In this document: one piece after another, positions 45,360 to 56,033 of the stretch | Numbering within the stretch: position 1 is the stretch's first letter | How the letters are laid out: each line of letters begins with the position of its first letter | NCBI GenBank assembly: GCA_035222895.1 | Contig: JAVYIG010000163.1 | Coordinates: 558,001 to 622,000 of the forward strand | Origin: Strongylocentrotus droebachiensis | Taxonomy: Eukaryota > Echinodermata > Echinoidea > Camarodonta > Strongylocentrotidae | DNA: 64,000 bases | Direction of reading: 5' to 3' | Made by a program: the position numbers and the translations under genes | Notes under the pieces: generated by a model | Told to the model about the DNA's origin: nothing | The model's database searches: none | Seen by the model: the letters and a program-made list of their open reading frames with translations, nothing else

Positions 45360-48300
45360 AAAAAGAGAGGAGAGAAAAGGAAGACGACGTATGGAGATAA
45401 AGGAGCAGACGAAGAACATCTTTGAAATTCAGACAAGGATTAAGAGTAGAGAACGGTACAACGCATCGTCTTCTTTCTCTAATAATTTAATGAATCGTAA
45501 AAACTTCCGCGCTTCGCGCGGGAGGGGAAAAACTGAATTCAGACAGCGAAACGTCTTGTTTCTCTAATGATTTATTGAAACGTAAAAGCTTCCGCGCGAA
45601 GGTAGAAAACTGAATTCAGACGAGGATTTTTTATTGAGTCGAGAACTGTACAACAAATTGTCTTGTTTCTCTCATGATTTAATGAAACGTAAAAGCTTCC
45701 GCGCTTCACGCGAGAGGGAGAACGTGTATTCAGACGAAGATTAGGAGTCGAGAGCTGTAAAGCGAATCGTCTTGTTTCTCTAATGACTTAATGAATCATA
45801 AAAGTTTCCGCGCTTTGCGCGGGAGGGGGGAGAACCTGAATTCAGACGAGGATTAAGAGTCGAGAACTGTACAGCGAATCGTCTTGTTTCTCTAATGATT
45901 TAATGAAACGTAAAAGCTTTCGCGCTTCGCGCGGGAGGGGGGAAACTAAATTTAGACGAGGACTATTTTCGAGAACGGTACAACGAATTGTCTTCTTTCT
46001 CTAATGATTTAATGAAACTTAAAAGCTTCCGCGCTGCGCGCGAGAGGGGAGAACCTGAATTCAGACGAGGATTAATAGTCGAGAACTGTACAGCGAATCG
46101 TCTTGTTTCTCTATAATGATTTAATGAATCGTAAAAGTTTCCGCGTTTCGCGGAGGAGGGAGGGGAAACTCGCCCCTATACATCCCTATAATATCCCTTG
46201 TTAAACAGGAATACCCTTCCCTCAAAGGTGTACTTTCTTCGTGGAGCAGAGAGCGCAATAAAGGCTACATTAGGGCAACAACTAAAGCAGAGATCGACTC
46301 ACCAAAGAGTACATTGTACTTTTGGATCGAACCGAACTCAAGAGGATTTCTTATATAATATTCTGGTTTACATTGAGGTCGCTGACTGACATACTTACCC
46401 GAATAGGATGTTACATCCGGCTACTATCCAAACTCCGGAAACAAAGGTGAATTTGGCTCCAAGTCGAGGAAGCTGAAAGGGAATATGCATGGGAAATAGT
46501 AGATCTGACCATAGATTAAAAACTTATTGAAATTTCTCGGCAAACATCCAACTTTATGCATTCAACTTGATGCCTATTCCAGATCACGGACCTACTACGT
46601 ATATTTCCGTGTTCAGACCACCCTTATCATTCCAGTAAAGTGGCACACGTTATACAGTACATAATCTCAGACATTAATCATAAAAGACAACCCAATATAC
46701 ATATCAGCCTATTGTAATACTTTAAAGCCTAACGAATATTTTAAGACATGCTATGTATCCCCCAATATTGTATTAGCATTTACTTTATCATTAATTAAAT
46801 TATTTATTTTATTCATTTACTTATTTATTGCTAAATTTCACCACCAAAAGCTACGATAAGGAAACTATTCATTTGAGCAACAGTCCATAAAGTGTAACCA
46901 TCTTATACAAAATGTTAGATATATTATATTGTAAGTAAATACAGAGGTCTTACTGGCCACCAATTTATTAATTTATCCTGATTATGGTGGTTAGAATCAA
47001 TAGTTTTTGCCTCCCCCTCCCCATCCTTGTTGGGAGCCTTGTAGTTTTGCACCATCCCATCGATATGACCTTTTTAATAATGTTATGTAGAGGCAAAGGA
47101 TACTTTTGAGCGAATTCTTTTTTGTGGGGTATGCTTTGGGGGAGAGGGCTTCACAAAAGGGGTATGATATACTCACAAATTTTCCAAAGATTGGCGAAAA
47201 GATGACATTGACGAGAGCAAATGCACCAAATATGAAACCAATTTGTAGACTTGAAACACCTTTCTCCTTTGCCTGAAAAATTAATGATTTTTTAGATTAT
47301 AAATCAATGCTGATTAACATTGATATGAAATTATTGGATCAGCAAATAGAATTAGAGCTGAGACATTAAGAAGCAAGGTATCAAAATCCACCGGATACTC
47401 CGACAATGATAATAATAATGATATAATAATAATAATACTAATAATAATAAATAATGTCTCATTTACCAAGGATAGACCCGTCAGTATTTAAACAGCTATT
47501 TCTGGGGGCCCTGCACTGATTATTATCCCCAGCTGTTGTAGGGTACCCATTTACACCTCGGTGGAGAGGGACAAAATATGGATAAGTTTATTTCAAAGGA
47601 TATTAGTGCCGAGGTGGGTTTCAAGCCCTCAACCCTTTGCCATCTTATACCTTATGCAACACCTTATCGCCAGTGCGACCAGTTTCTAGAACTTTTAAGA
47701 ACTCTTATTTTTACAGTCAAAATATACCCACCTCTCTTGGAAAGAAAGGAGCCAGAACCGAAAAGGAGGCTTGATCGAGGAAGATGGAGACAGCCAGACT
47801 GATAAAGATGAGAACTTGAGACTTGGTAAGCTTAGAAGGCTCCTTCAAAACTTCATCTTCTTCAGATGAGCTCTTACTCCTCTCGTCCCTCTGATAACTC
47901 GAGGTGCTGCCATCCCCGTTATGCTCAACTTGGTTGTTCCCACTATCGAGGTGCGAAGAGGAGTCTTCTGATTGGTTGATCCCACTATCGAGGCGCGAAG
48001 AGGAGTCTTCTGATTGGTTGGTGTCTTGAATGGAGGTTCTCGATTGGTTGGTGTCTTGAATGGAAGTTCTTGATTCGTCAGATATTAGAGGCGAAGTAGT
48101 CGACGGGGAGCAGGTCGAATCATCACTCGAAATTTCTTCAGTTTGTTCAGTGACAGCTGAATCATGTAAATGCACGTTCTCGGGCAATTCTTCGTGGGGG
48201 TCTGTGACGTAATCTGATTGTTGGTTATTTTCATCAGTAATTGATAAACCATCGATATCCTTAGAACATACAGATTTCGCAGAAGTTTGATTCACATTAT

Positions 48301-48439
48301 CGCTAAATATGTAAAAGTCTTTGGCGCTGTCTTCTGATTGGTCCATTATACCATGTCCAGATTCGCCAGGCGAAGCTCTGCTGTTTGTCAACACTGATTG
48401 GACAGGAAATGTCTCATCTTGTTGAATTTGCAAATCCAT
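36660..48439 (-). CDS. SLC18B1: MFS transporter, SLC18B1 type (complete)
   Basis: Membrane transporter of the major facilitator superfamily. Vertebrate SLC18B1 is a vesicular polyamine carrier related to VMAT and VAChT. Minus-strand exons, in order: 48439-47732, 47272-47177, 46472-46399, 44715-44568, 43534-43466, 42954-42861, 42125-41890, 40827-40736, 39729-39634, 37944-37870 and 36813-36660. All junctions are AG/GT and phases close to give 613 codons. Diagnostic matches include LAPFFPRE, LGAKFTFVSG, LMETFGGLGYMVGPVIGGFL, YKIPFIVLGCADM, FGFLDPTLSLHV and NFVGPSVGG. Twelve hydrophobic segments fit the MFS fold: TM1 about 207-232 to TM12 about 583-605. The protein is longer than vertebrate SLC18B1 (about 456 residues) because of a roughly 205-residue hydrophilic N-terminus. 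Substrate is inferred from family only. Confidence 0.88.
37870..37944 (-). CDS. SLC18B1: SLC18B1-like exon 10: TM11
   Basis: Acceptor GACTACAG, donor GTATGT. Encodes NHGFPDDMSTQAVVSGIFTS, matching ENGFEEGLSTLGLVSGLFS of vertebrate SLC18B1. Confidence 0.9.
38372..38430. repeat. 59-bp near-perfect palindrome
   Basis: Centred on base 38401. Arms of 29 bp with two mismatches, CATTTTGCTCACATTG at one end and CAATGTGAGCAAAATG at the other. Directly follows a TnGn tract. Confidence 0.85.
38621..38975 (-). mobile_element. Family E copy 2 (inverted)
   Basis: Reverse-complement copy of 20247-20618, with the CCGGATCCCTTTAA end intact at 38975. The opposite end is diverged. Lies in an SLC18B1-like gene intron. 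Confidence 0.78.
39634..39729 (-). CDS. SLC18B1: SLC18B1-like exon 9: TM10
   Basis: Acceptor TTATCCAG, donor GTAAGT. Encodes ELWIICVSLALCGIFLSASV, then ICSFNDYLISA. Weakest sequence match of the set, but it is the only segment between exons 8 and 10 with correct phases at both ends, and it fits the QLWLLVL...GLSAG position. Confidence 0.8.
40398..40552. mobile_element. Tc1/mariner-like miniature element, copy 2
   Basis: Ends CAGTGAACCTGTC and GCAGGTCTGTCTG with a TA dinucleotide on both sides, the usual Tc1/mariner target duplication. Shares GTGGTCTTTGTAGACAGGTT with copy 1. A degraded copy is near 21190-21332. Confidence 0.72.
40736..40827 (-). CDS. SLC18B1: SLC18B1-like exon 8: TM9
   Basis: Acceptor TTATTAG, donor GTAAGT. 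Encodes LMIIIGTIMSGGAFLLMGPS, then PLLNLP, corresponding to the LITAGCYMLLGPVP region. Confidence 0.88.
40960..41093. repeat. Inverted-repeat element with telomere-like core
   Basis: CGGCACAGATTGGGG (arm near 40975) is inverted as CCCCAATCTGTGCCG near 41065, with A/T-rich extensions. The loop holds three CCCTAA units. Next to a G18 tract. Confidence 0.7.
41500..41600. repeat. (AAG)n microsatellite
   Basis: About 33 units of GAA on the plus strand, continuing into a degenerate GAA/GGA-rich region to about 41800. In an SLC18B1-like intron, next to exon 7. The poly-Ser and poly-Phe ORFs here are artefacts. Confidence 0.97.
41890..42125 (-). CDS. SLC18B1: SLC18B1-like exon 7: TM7 and TM8
   Basis: Acceptor TATGTAG, donor GTAGGA, 78 codons plus a split Gly. 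Contains FGFLDPTLSLHV and CYALSSPFWGWMAEKL, direct counterparts of vertebrate SLC18B1. Confidence 0.93.
42721..42812. repeat. (AAT)n microsatellite
   Basis: Degenerate ATA/AAT repeats in an intron of the transporter gene. A similar tract lies at 47405-47455. Confidence 0.9.
42861..42954 (-). CDS. SLC18B1: SLC18B1-like exon 6: TM6
   Basis: Acceptor TACACAG, donor GTAGGA. Encodes YKIPFIVLGCADMVCVFLNL, then ALLPSI. Confidence 0.93.
43466..43534 (-). CDS. SLC18B1: SLC18B1-like exon 5: TM5
   Basis: Acceptor CACTGCAG, donor GTAAGA. Encodes GLMETFGGLGYMVGPVIGGF and LYE, matching the motif-C-like GPP.GGFLY segment of SLC18 transporters. Confidence 0.93.
44568..44715 (-). CDS. SLC18B1: SLC18B1-like exon 4: TM4
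   Basis: 148 bp, acceptor ATTACAG, donor GTAAGT. Encodes CYLTRCTAAVGTAAAVTATY and TIAAQTFPDHVAQTV, aligned with the LVR..DA...AAAMTASSSILAKAFP segment. Four decayed copies of this exon follow in tandem toward exon 3. Confidence 0.9.
44755..45290 (-). pseudogene. Four decayed tandem copies of SLC18B1-like exon 4
   Basis: Approximate units 44755-44914, 44926-45080, 45085-45200 and 45201-45290. On the plus strand each retains AACGTCTAAGCGGCC- or GTCTGAGCTGCT-like starts, a GACCGCA- or AACCGCA-like core and, in units 2 and 4, a TACAACGG motif. Unit 1 keeps AGAAGATTACAAA and unit 3 keeps CCATCACAGAGCCTG. All carry indels and frameshifts, so none is a usable exon. Confidence 0.8.
45430..46175. repeat. 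Minisatellite, period about 107-112 bp, seven units
   Basis: Units share GAATTCAGACGAGGATTAA, a CGAGAACTGTACA segment, GTCTTGTTTCTCTAATGA, GTAAAAGCTTCC and a CGCGCTTCGCGCG palindrome followed by a G-run. The palindromes start near 45508, 45592, 45699, 45808, 45920, 46029 and 46141. In an intron of the transporter gene. Confidence 0.93.
46399..46472 (-). CDS. SLC18B1: SLC18B1-like exon 3: TM3
   Basis: Acceptor CTTTCAG, donor GTAAGT. Encodes LPRLGAKFTFVSGVWIVAGC and NILF, then split codon GG|G. Confidence 0.9.
47177..47272 (-). CDS. SLC18B1: SLC18B1-like exon 2: TM2
   Basis: Acceptor TTTTTCAG, donor GTGAGT. Encodes AKEKGVSSLQIGFIFGAFAL and IFSPIFGKF, matching the KKGAS...IGMIFG and LVFG positions of vertebrate SLC18B1. 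Confidence 0.9.
47732..48439 (-). CDS. SLC18B1: SLC18B1-like exon 1: acidic N-terminus and TM1
   Basis: Start ATG has A at -3 and G at +4, a good context. Residues 1-205 are Ser/Asp/Glu/Gln-rich with tandem peptide repeats at 123-170. TM1 follows (QVLIFISLAVSIFLDQASF) and the exon ends PFFPRE at donor GTGGGT. Confidence 0.85.
47930..48073 (-). repeat. Tandem coding repeats in the SLC18B1-like N-terminus
   Basis: Encodes two 10-residue units (SRTSIQDTNQ twice, residues 123-142) followed by two 14-residue units (SEDSSSRLDSGINQ and SEDSSSHLDSGNNQ, 143-170). The DNA repeats are 30 and 42 bp, both multiples of three. Confidence 0.92.
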
Positions 48440-49689
48440 GATTTATGATTGGTTCAACGTGTCGCTTCTGTAGGGCCTCTTTGGTCATCAGTCTTTTAAC
48501 GGCACCGAAATTATTGGCTCTTTATCAAAATATGGTACTTTTTGGCCGGTTAGAATTTGTGGTTTGCTTTTGCGGAATCGATGAATTTTCTTTGCGGAGA
48601 TCATGTATCCCTGGAGTAACTATTCCATCATGGCCTTTAGCAGTCTTCCACTTTCTACCGAGTCGTCCACAAATACCAAAGATTCAAATTCATTTCTGCA
48701 AGTTTGAACGGAAGAAAAATGATATCAGTCAATTTGAAACTTGTCCAATACCATCTGATCAGTGGAGAGAGGGAGAAAAAAAATGTTGGTCGATTTCCCC
48801 CAATAATTATGTTTATTGCTTGTGGCTCTTTAATATTCCAATTGCGACAACACTTTGTAATGCGTTATCCTGCAGGGGTCGTCATTATTCAAATTAATCT
48901 CTTGAGAGTTGAAGTAACAAATAAAATTTAGATGTAATATTATACGTTAACACGATATATGGTTCCCATCGCGTTAACATGTCGCAATCAGCTCCCCCCC
49001 CCCCCCCCCCCCCCTCTTTGGTGAATGGTACTGACGACAGTGTAATAACAAATGTGAATATGGAGAGTAAATACAAAAAGACCTTTGAACACTGTAGCTC
49101 TGCCAAAGAAGTGACTTACAACATGACTAGTATTTTTAATCGTGACAACACTTTGCAATACTGTATAGTCGTCAATTCAGATTTATAGCTTCTAAATCGA
49201 GAAGGTTCAGAGGCACTGTACCATGATATAGTTCTTATTACGTGTACATGTTGCAGTGAGCTCCCATCGCTCTCCATAAATAATGCAAGCACGATGAAAT
49301 TGAATAAATTGTGCAGGTACATGTATATATATCCTGTCTTAAAGTTCAAGGGTTACTTCGCCCTGCTTCGTCCGGCATTGCGGAAATATATTTTGGTCCC
49401 ATAAGCATCTTATTGTGTGTTACGCCGTAAAACATGAGGTATGATAGACATTAATGATTTGGGTGCGAAATTGTTGGTTGGTCCTGTTTGAACTAAAAAA
49501 AGGAAGGTTTATGTACCGATCGGTGTCCCGTAACTTCTGTTCAAAGATAGGCCGTCGATTTTAAAATGCTTGAAGGCCCAATTGATTATAATAAACACGT
49601 GCACATGTGGCGTAATTTCTATATTACGCATCGTAATGCTATTCTATTGCTACTACTAGACCTACTTGTAGTAGTACTACTAGTCTAAC

Positions 49690-49717
49690 ACTACTACGGC
49701 TACTACTAATACCACCG

Positions 49718-49788
<71 letters not shown>

Positions 49789-49811
49789 GTTACCACTATA
49801 CTACTGATGTG

Positions 49812-49845
<34 letters not shown>

Positions 49846-49925
49846 CACTATACTTATTCTGCTGCTGCTACTACTACTACTACTGCTACTAAAACTACTA
49901 CTACTACTAGTACTAGTGCTACAAC
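49690..49925. repeat. (TAC)n microsatellite
   Basis: More than 200 bp of CTA/TAC trinucleotides with a few interruptions (CCACC, GCTGCTG). Confidence 0.96.
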
Positions 49926-51889
49926 TAACAATAATAATACTTCTTTTATTGCTCAAGAGTTCTGCTACCTCTGTTACTGCTGTAGCTTCTGCTACTGTAT
50001 TTACTCTGCTTGTCATGATTTCACCAATACAAAATGATTACCAGTAGGGGCCTACAGTCCCACGGCCACCACAATTCTATTAGTAAGATATAAGCGATTT
50101 GAGTCGTGCTTACCTCTCACATGATATATCCTACCGAATCTGTAAACTGTGTGTATATTGTTCAATTTTGAGTTTCATTTTCCGGTTTTACTTCTGGACA
50201 TATATCCACACTCTCTATCTTCCTCTCTTTCTCTCTGTCTCTCTCCCTACGGGCTTCACAATCAGTTTCCAACCATCTATAGTGTTATAGAGGGCGTCGT
50301 TTCTTTTAATGTGAGTACAATACGGATTCGTGATTTGAAAGAACAAAATATAACTTATAGACCCAAGATTTCTGATGCCGTCATTATTCTTTTCTCTTTT
50401 TGTGTGAATGTATTATTGTTTACCTACTGCAACGAGTGAGCAATTTGAGGTATCCTACAAAAATACCCAAATCAAACTTGTGTTCGAGGGCGGAGATTTA
50501 GATTTCATTATTTGGGTGTTTTTATTTTTATTGACAACCCCTTCCTAATTAAATTTTTACGTAAGTATTTTCATTTTTGTATCAACTATTTGACAGAGTT
50601 TGGATCATGGGCTTTGATGTGGTGACATCGACACAATTATTTAGGGAATCCTTTTCGGGGGCTTGGAGGTTAAACCCGAAAGCTACCATCAGTTCAACGA
50701 CGATTTTGCCAATGGAATAAAAGGTCTTAGTAACTTTAAAAAATCCCACCTTGATGGATTTCAGGTTTCAGACCGAGTAATCGAAAAGAAGATTTTTTTT
50801 TAAATGTCAATCACAATGTGATTATTGTGGGACTATTTCTTTCTTTTATTTTGGTGGAAAGTGTAGGGTCGCATTTGATTATATCACTTGTCTCCCATTC
50901 ATTCTTAATATCCATTGAAATCATGCATCATTCATTGCCGTGTTGAGAAAAGAAAATACATTAGCATGACAATTAAATATATATCTATATCTAAAGATAA
51001 TTATGTATTACATGATTGCCCAACGATGTTAACTTTTGCAAATGTAAACAATTACCAATAATGCATTATACATTCATCGATTTTATGTTTCATTTGACGC
51101 AAATATGAATATTGAGGAATATATAATCCTTTTTACTATTACATAAATAAAGCAGCTGAATAAAAAAAAACTGTCAAAGTAGAATTCGAGTCATGTGACA
51201 AATCTTTATGTGCATGATTGAATGAAGAATCTGTTATTGCTTTTTTTTCGGAAAATCCTTGTGCATATATGCATTTGTATCACTCAATACAATTAGCAAA
51301 CGTTCAATCAGTATAACGATGATTATCAGCGATAACATTGAACTGAAAATGCAACAAAACAAATATTTTGACATTTATAGCATTTGTGATTAATTTTATT
51401 GTTTTTCATCGGTTGTGTGAGTGTAATATGTTTTTAGAAAACGTGTTATTGGGGGAACGAATAAGCAAACAGATAGATAGATAGTTATAGTTAGTTATAT
51501 ACATAAACAAATAAATGAAATCATTTCGTTGACATGATTGAATTTATCAGGTCAATAGCAAACAGGGAATGGGTCATCAGGGGCGTACATAATTTTATCT
51601 TGAATTACGGGGTGAGAGAGCAATGAATTTTCTAAAGTGCAGAGAGGGCAAGTCCACCGGGTTGGCAGAAAACGCAGAAGAAAGACAGAGAGAGGAAAGA
51701 TAAAGAAGACAAATGATGGTACGTTAGGATAATAGGCCTATATTTGCCAACATTCTCATTAGAAATGGCTCACGGTTACTCCTGCCTCTTCGTTAAAACA
51801 ACTATTTGTATGAATTTAAAGGCAATAGTCCAAATCGCTCAAAATATGTTTTTCTGAAGTGAATGTGCACATTTAGGAAGGGGAATATA

Positions 51890-52320
51890 AAGGAAAGAAA
51901 GATGATGAGAATGATGAAGGCCGAGGAGGAGGAGATGAAGGCAAAAAATGAGGAGGAGATGAAGGCAGATAAGGAGTAGGAGATGTAAGCAGAGGAGGAG
52001 GAGATGAAGGCCTGGCACGAGCCGGGGGAGATTAGGGATGGGGTGGAGATGAAGGCAGAGAAGGAGGTCGAGGAGATGAAAGCAGAGGAGGAGGAGAAGG
52101 AGGCTGGGCAGGAGCTGGGGGAGATTAGGGATGGGGTGGAGATGAAGACAGAGGAGCGGATGATGAAGGCAGGGATGGAGGACGACATGAATGCAGAGGA
52201 GGAGTCGAGGAGGAGGAGATGAAAGCACAGGAGGGGAAGGAAGAAGAAAAAGAAGAGACGGAGTTAGCAAAGGCGAAGAAGGAGAAAATCCTGGAGTAAA
52301 AAAAGGTGGAGGAGACGGCG
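51890..52320. repeat. GGA/GATGAAG-rich minisatellite
   Basis: Degenerate units built on GAGGAGGAGATGAAGGCA. A longer unit GAGATTAGGGATGGGGTGGA recurs 92 bp apart (52027 and 52119). Long ORFs on both strands are repeat artefacts. Confidence 0.88.
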
Positions 52321-52429
52321 GAGAAATAGTCGGAAATGACCGAGGAATATTATTTGTCTGCGGTACGTTTGTATAGCAGGCAAATGTTGTTTGTATCGTT
52401 AATGAATGCATACTTATGTTGGGACCGGG

Positions 52430-52515
52430 GCCGTGCCCCGATGGAATGTAATTTGCATAGGCAGCTCGTACAGGTGTGCGAGCTAATTCTGCCACGGAGA
52501 CCAGGGCGTGGCATC
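52430..52515. promoter_or_regulatory. GC-rich island with octamer motif, possible enhancer
   Basis: A short GC-rich block in AT-rich DNA, holding an ATTTGCAT POU octamer (52451-52458), an imperfect hairpin built on AGCTCGTACA and TGTGCGAGCT, and TAATT homeodomain-type cores. Function is speculation. No gene recognised. Confidence 0.25.
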
Positions 52516-53197
52516 AATTAGTGTGTAATTGAATCATTCTAGCTTGATCTTTCGACGGGACAACTTTTATTTACAATAAAAGTGCGTTGTGTCATGTTAT
52601 GTTAAGACATGACTGTGTTTGAATAAGGTTTTCCAGAGTTTTTATGCTCGTTCAGTTTCACCTCTGGTTTTTTATCCTGGACCATGAATGGTCCGGTTTC
52701 CAGTGAAGGAAACGAGAAGAAATGTTTGTGAAACATTCATACTGAATAAAAACGGCCGGCTCTCAGTAGTCGTTGTCAAGCTATTCCACAAACAATGAAG
52801 TGTATTATTGTGCTATTTGTTGGTATTGGGAGTCAAGAGGGATGACAGACGAAATAATATGTGAAGTTATAGGACAGACTTACGGGAATTCGCTGAAAAC
52901 TTATGGATAGGGATGTGGATGGAGAATATGGCGATGGATGAGGGACACAAGCGGATGGAGGAGGTTGACGAGTTCAAGATGAAGAATACAAATGAAGTAA
53001 AGGAGGTATTGGAGGGGGTACAGGTAGTACAAAACTCTATAGGTCGAGGAAGACGAACGATGAAGATAACAAAGATCCAGCGGTAGTACCTGGAAGAAGA
53101 AGAAGAAGAAGACAAAAATGGTGGAGATATTTATGTTGTTTTGGATGGAGGAGGCACCGCAGACACTATTGGTGGTGTGTAGGATAGTGTGTCGTGT

Positions 53198-53680
53198 TTA
53201 AAGGTAATACAAAGTTTTGGGACATTTTGAAAATTGGGTGGTGGTGATTCTTTTCAATTTTGATATATTTGGATGCCCCTGTGGATGTAATATAAACGCT
53301 AGAAATTTTAGCCCCTCAAACACTTCTGCTTTCGAGAAAAATTGAATTTAAAAATTTACCGGTGCTCCCGGTAAATTTTGATAAATTTCAAATAGCGCCT
53401 ACGGTCGTACAATGGTAGCTGCGACCATGAAAATTTCAGAATATGTAGTTGTGATATATAATTTCCACGGGAATAGCTAATCGGTCGATTTTAGTCAAGA
53501 AACATTGTTTTATAGCTCAATTAATATCTTGACCTTGAAAAAGAGCTATACAACATAAAGAGTTTATTATTTATAATTTCATAACTTAAGAATCGATTTC
53601 AACCGCGACAACGATCACTGAATATTGTAGGGTCGCATATGCTTCTAATATGTTCGTTTGAACCAAATTCATGACCCCAT
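53198..53680 (-). mobile_element. Family C element, truncated copy
   Basis: Matches the reverse complement of 63012-63517 nearly end to end. The end near 53198 keeps TTAAAGGTAATACAAAG. The other end stops at ATGACCCCAT and lacks the terminal 20-odd bases. Confidence 0.85.
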
Positions 53681-53871
53681 GGCATGATGTCACAAAAGTC
53701 ATTTGCTTTTGGAGGGGTTTTTAGGTGGAGCTTAGCAGGTAGCACAAAAGTAATAAAAAAAAGTATATAAAATATATGACATGAATATACATCAAAAGTC
53801 AAAAGATATGTGATGTATACACTATTTCAGATTTTTAAAAAGTCAACATGAATTTGTAATTTAGTGACCCT

Positions 53872-54393
53872 TTAAAGGGACTTAGTAACATTGTTCAGAT
53901 GAGAAAAAATGGTGCTAAGGTAGTGACTTCAATGCTAGATGTACAATTAAAGATAATCTGAAAGTTTGAGTGAAAACGGACGATTATTAACGATAACAAT
54001 TGGGGGAAAAATGATCAGTGATCTATTCCTTAATTCTCCCAACTATATTATTACAATTTAATTACATTTTAGGTGAATGTGAATCGTCACAAAGCAATGA
54101 ATTGGCTCAATATACCATTCCAGACATTCAAGTGTTAGCAGATTTTTTATAGCCTGTTTTATGACTTATGTTCAAGGAAAAACGGTTGGGAAAATTCAAA
54201 AGTGGTTGAGAGAATGTTGCACAGTTACACCTTCATAGAAAACCAAAAATATCTTTGTGTTTTGAGAATTTTCTCTGATTTTTTTGCCTGTTAGAGGGTA
54301 AGTACAGTAGAAGGAATATAATAAGTAACATTTCATACAAAAATTACACAGTTTTTTTCATCAAACTTCAACAATGTTACCGAGTCACTTTAA
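53872..54393. mobile_element. TTAA-ended element, family D
   Basis: 522 bp with inverted ends TTAAAGGGACTTAGTAACAT and a complement with few mismatches, ending GAGTCACTTTAA. No ORF of note. Single copy in the window. Confidence 0.75.
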
Positions 54394-56033
54394 TAAGATT
54401 TCTTTTCAAAAGATCGTAAATAAAATTGTAAATAAAATTGTAAATACATGTATCAATTAACTTTCGAGAACTGTTGGGTATAATTTAATTCACTTTGGAA
54501 AAACAGGGAGTGGGAGGAACATGCAAATACAGAAGGAGGGAGAGAGAATGAGAGGGGGAGAAGGTGAGCAACAAAGAAACAGGGAGATAAAGAATGAGAG
54601 AGAGTAGAGATATATCAAGAGAGGGAAATAGGAAGAGAGAGAGATAGACAAATGGGAGAAAAAGCAATGAATTGCTTGTAATTACTGGATCTTGGAACAC
54701 CAATTTTGATACTTTATTATCTTCACATTAATCACCATCTTTAACAGTCCGGAAAAGTACGCTGGCCGAGTATTAACTTAAGTTCAAGCAAATTATGTCT
54801 GAATTTTACATAAGACTGAAGTACTCATACTAAAGCCAGCATTTCTAAACAACAATATCCATCAATTTTTTTTAATAATAATTGTTCTGAAATACACATT
54901 CAATCGTTTTTTATCTCGATATATAGCAAAATCATTAATAGAGGATAATCATCGAAAATAATGGTAGGTTTAGAGGCAATATTTCCGCACTCTCACAAAT
55001 TGGTGAACACACGATCGCAAAGACTTTCAAAAACATTAACCTGAGGAAAGTTCAATAGCCTTGTACATCACTCTTTTTTATATTCGAATATTAAAATGAC
55101 AAACCTTAACATGTATTACATAGTATTGATATTCCCCTTAAGCTGATTTCTTGAAAGTCTTTGCGATTATGTTCGAATGATGGAATTGAAAATTCGAGGT
55201 TCATCCCTTAACATTATTATCGACAAATCTGTAGATATAAGATGCGAATCCAAATATCACGACTATCCTTTATTTGAAATGCATTAGTGCATTAGTTGGG
55301 AGTAACGATATTGTTTTCTATTTAGAAAATTATTAAAATATCGTCAAATTAAGCCTTGAAAAAGACATCAACCCCAAAGGCCCTTCAACAAGAGGTGGTG
55401 GCTAATCAGTAATTACTCTAATGGACTTATAGCTTACATAGACAAATCAATCGACAAATCTCTGTGTATAAGTTGATAATTAATGAAGTACAGCGCCACA
55501 AACAATACTTAACGTAATGTAAATCTAATTATAGTTCCACGTCTTTTAGTACTTTTTTTAATTACCTATTAACTAGCATAGTGCTACGGTTTCCCCCAAT
55601 TATTTATTCATCTACATTGTAACTCAACTTCCTTTTGTCACCCAGGGTCTTTTGAATACAAACCTTGCTTATAAAGTGCCTCCTCCAATTGTGTTGCCAT
55701 GATTTCATCTAAATCATTTAAATTGATTAATAATCTATATTACCATCTAGTATCCATTTTGCGTATCAATGTTGTTATGTATTTATAAAAAAGGGAAAAG
55801 AAGACATAGACATATTTGGAAATAAAACTTAACTATTGACTTTAAAGATGGGGTGAAATCCAAATATAAGTTGATTCCTGTCGATGTGCAAGGCTGCATG
55901 CAACTCATATTTTGTTATTCAAACATCTGAATATATTTCATAGGTTTTTAAATATTTTTGAAAATAATGTTCTCAGACCTGCTAATTAAGCTCCATCCTA
56001 AAAGAAAATGCTTCAGATCTCATTCATCTTGTG

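Larger units (their letters stand above)
48440..52429. other. 5' flank of the transporter gene and repeat-rich DNA
   Basis: Upstream of the SLC18B1-like start. No clear TATA box or other promoter motif that I would assign. Contains a C20 tract at 48994, the (TAC)n tract and the GA minisatellite. No supported gene. Confidence 0.6.

Noticed and set aside
49801..50037. Tyr/Thr-rich ORFs
   Set aside because: Artefacts of the (TAC)n microsatellite.
51802..52495. Long Leu/Pro/Ser-rich minus-strand ORFs and Glu-rich plus-strand ORFs
   Set aside because: They are translations of the GGA/GATGAAG minisatellite.
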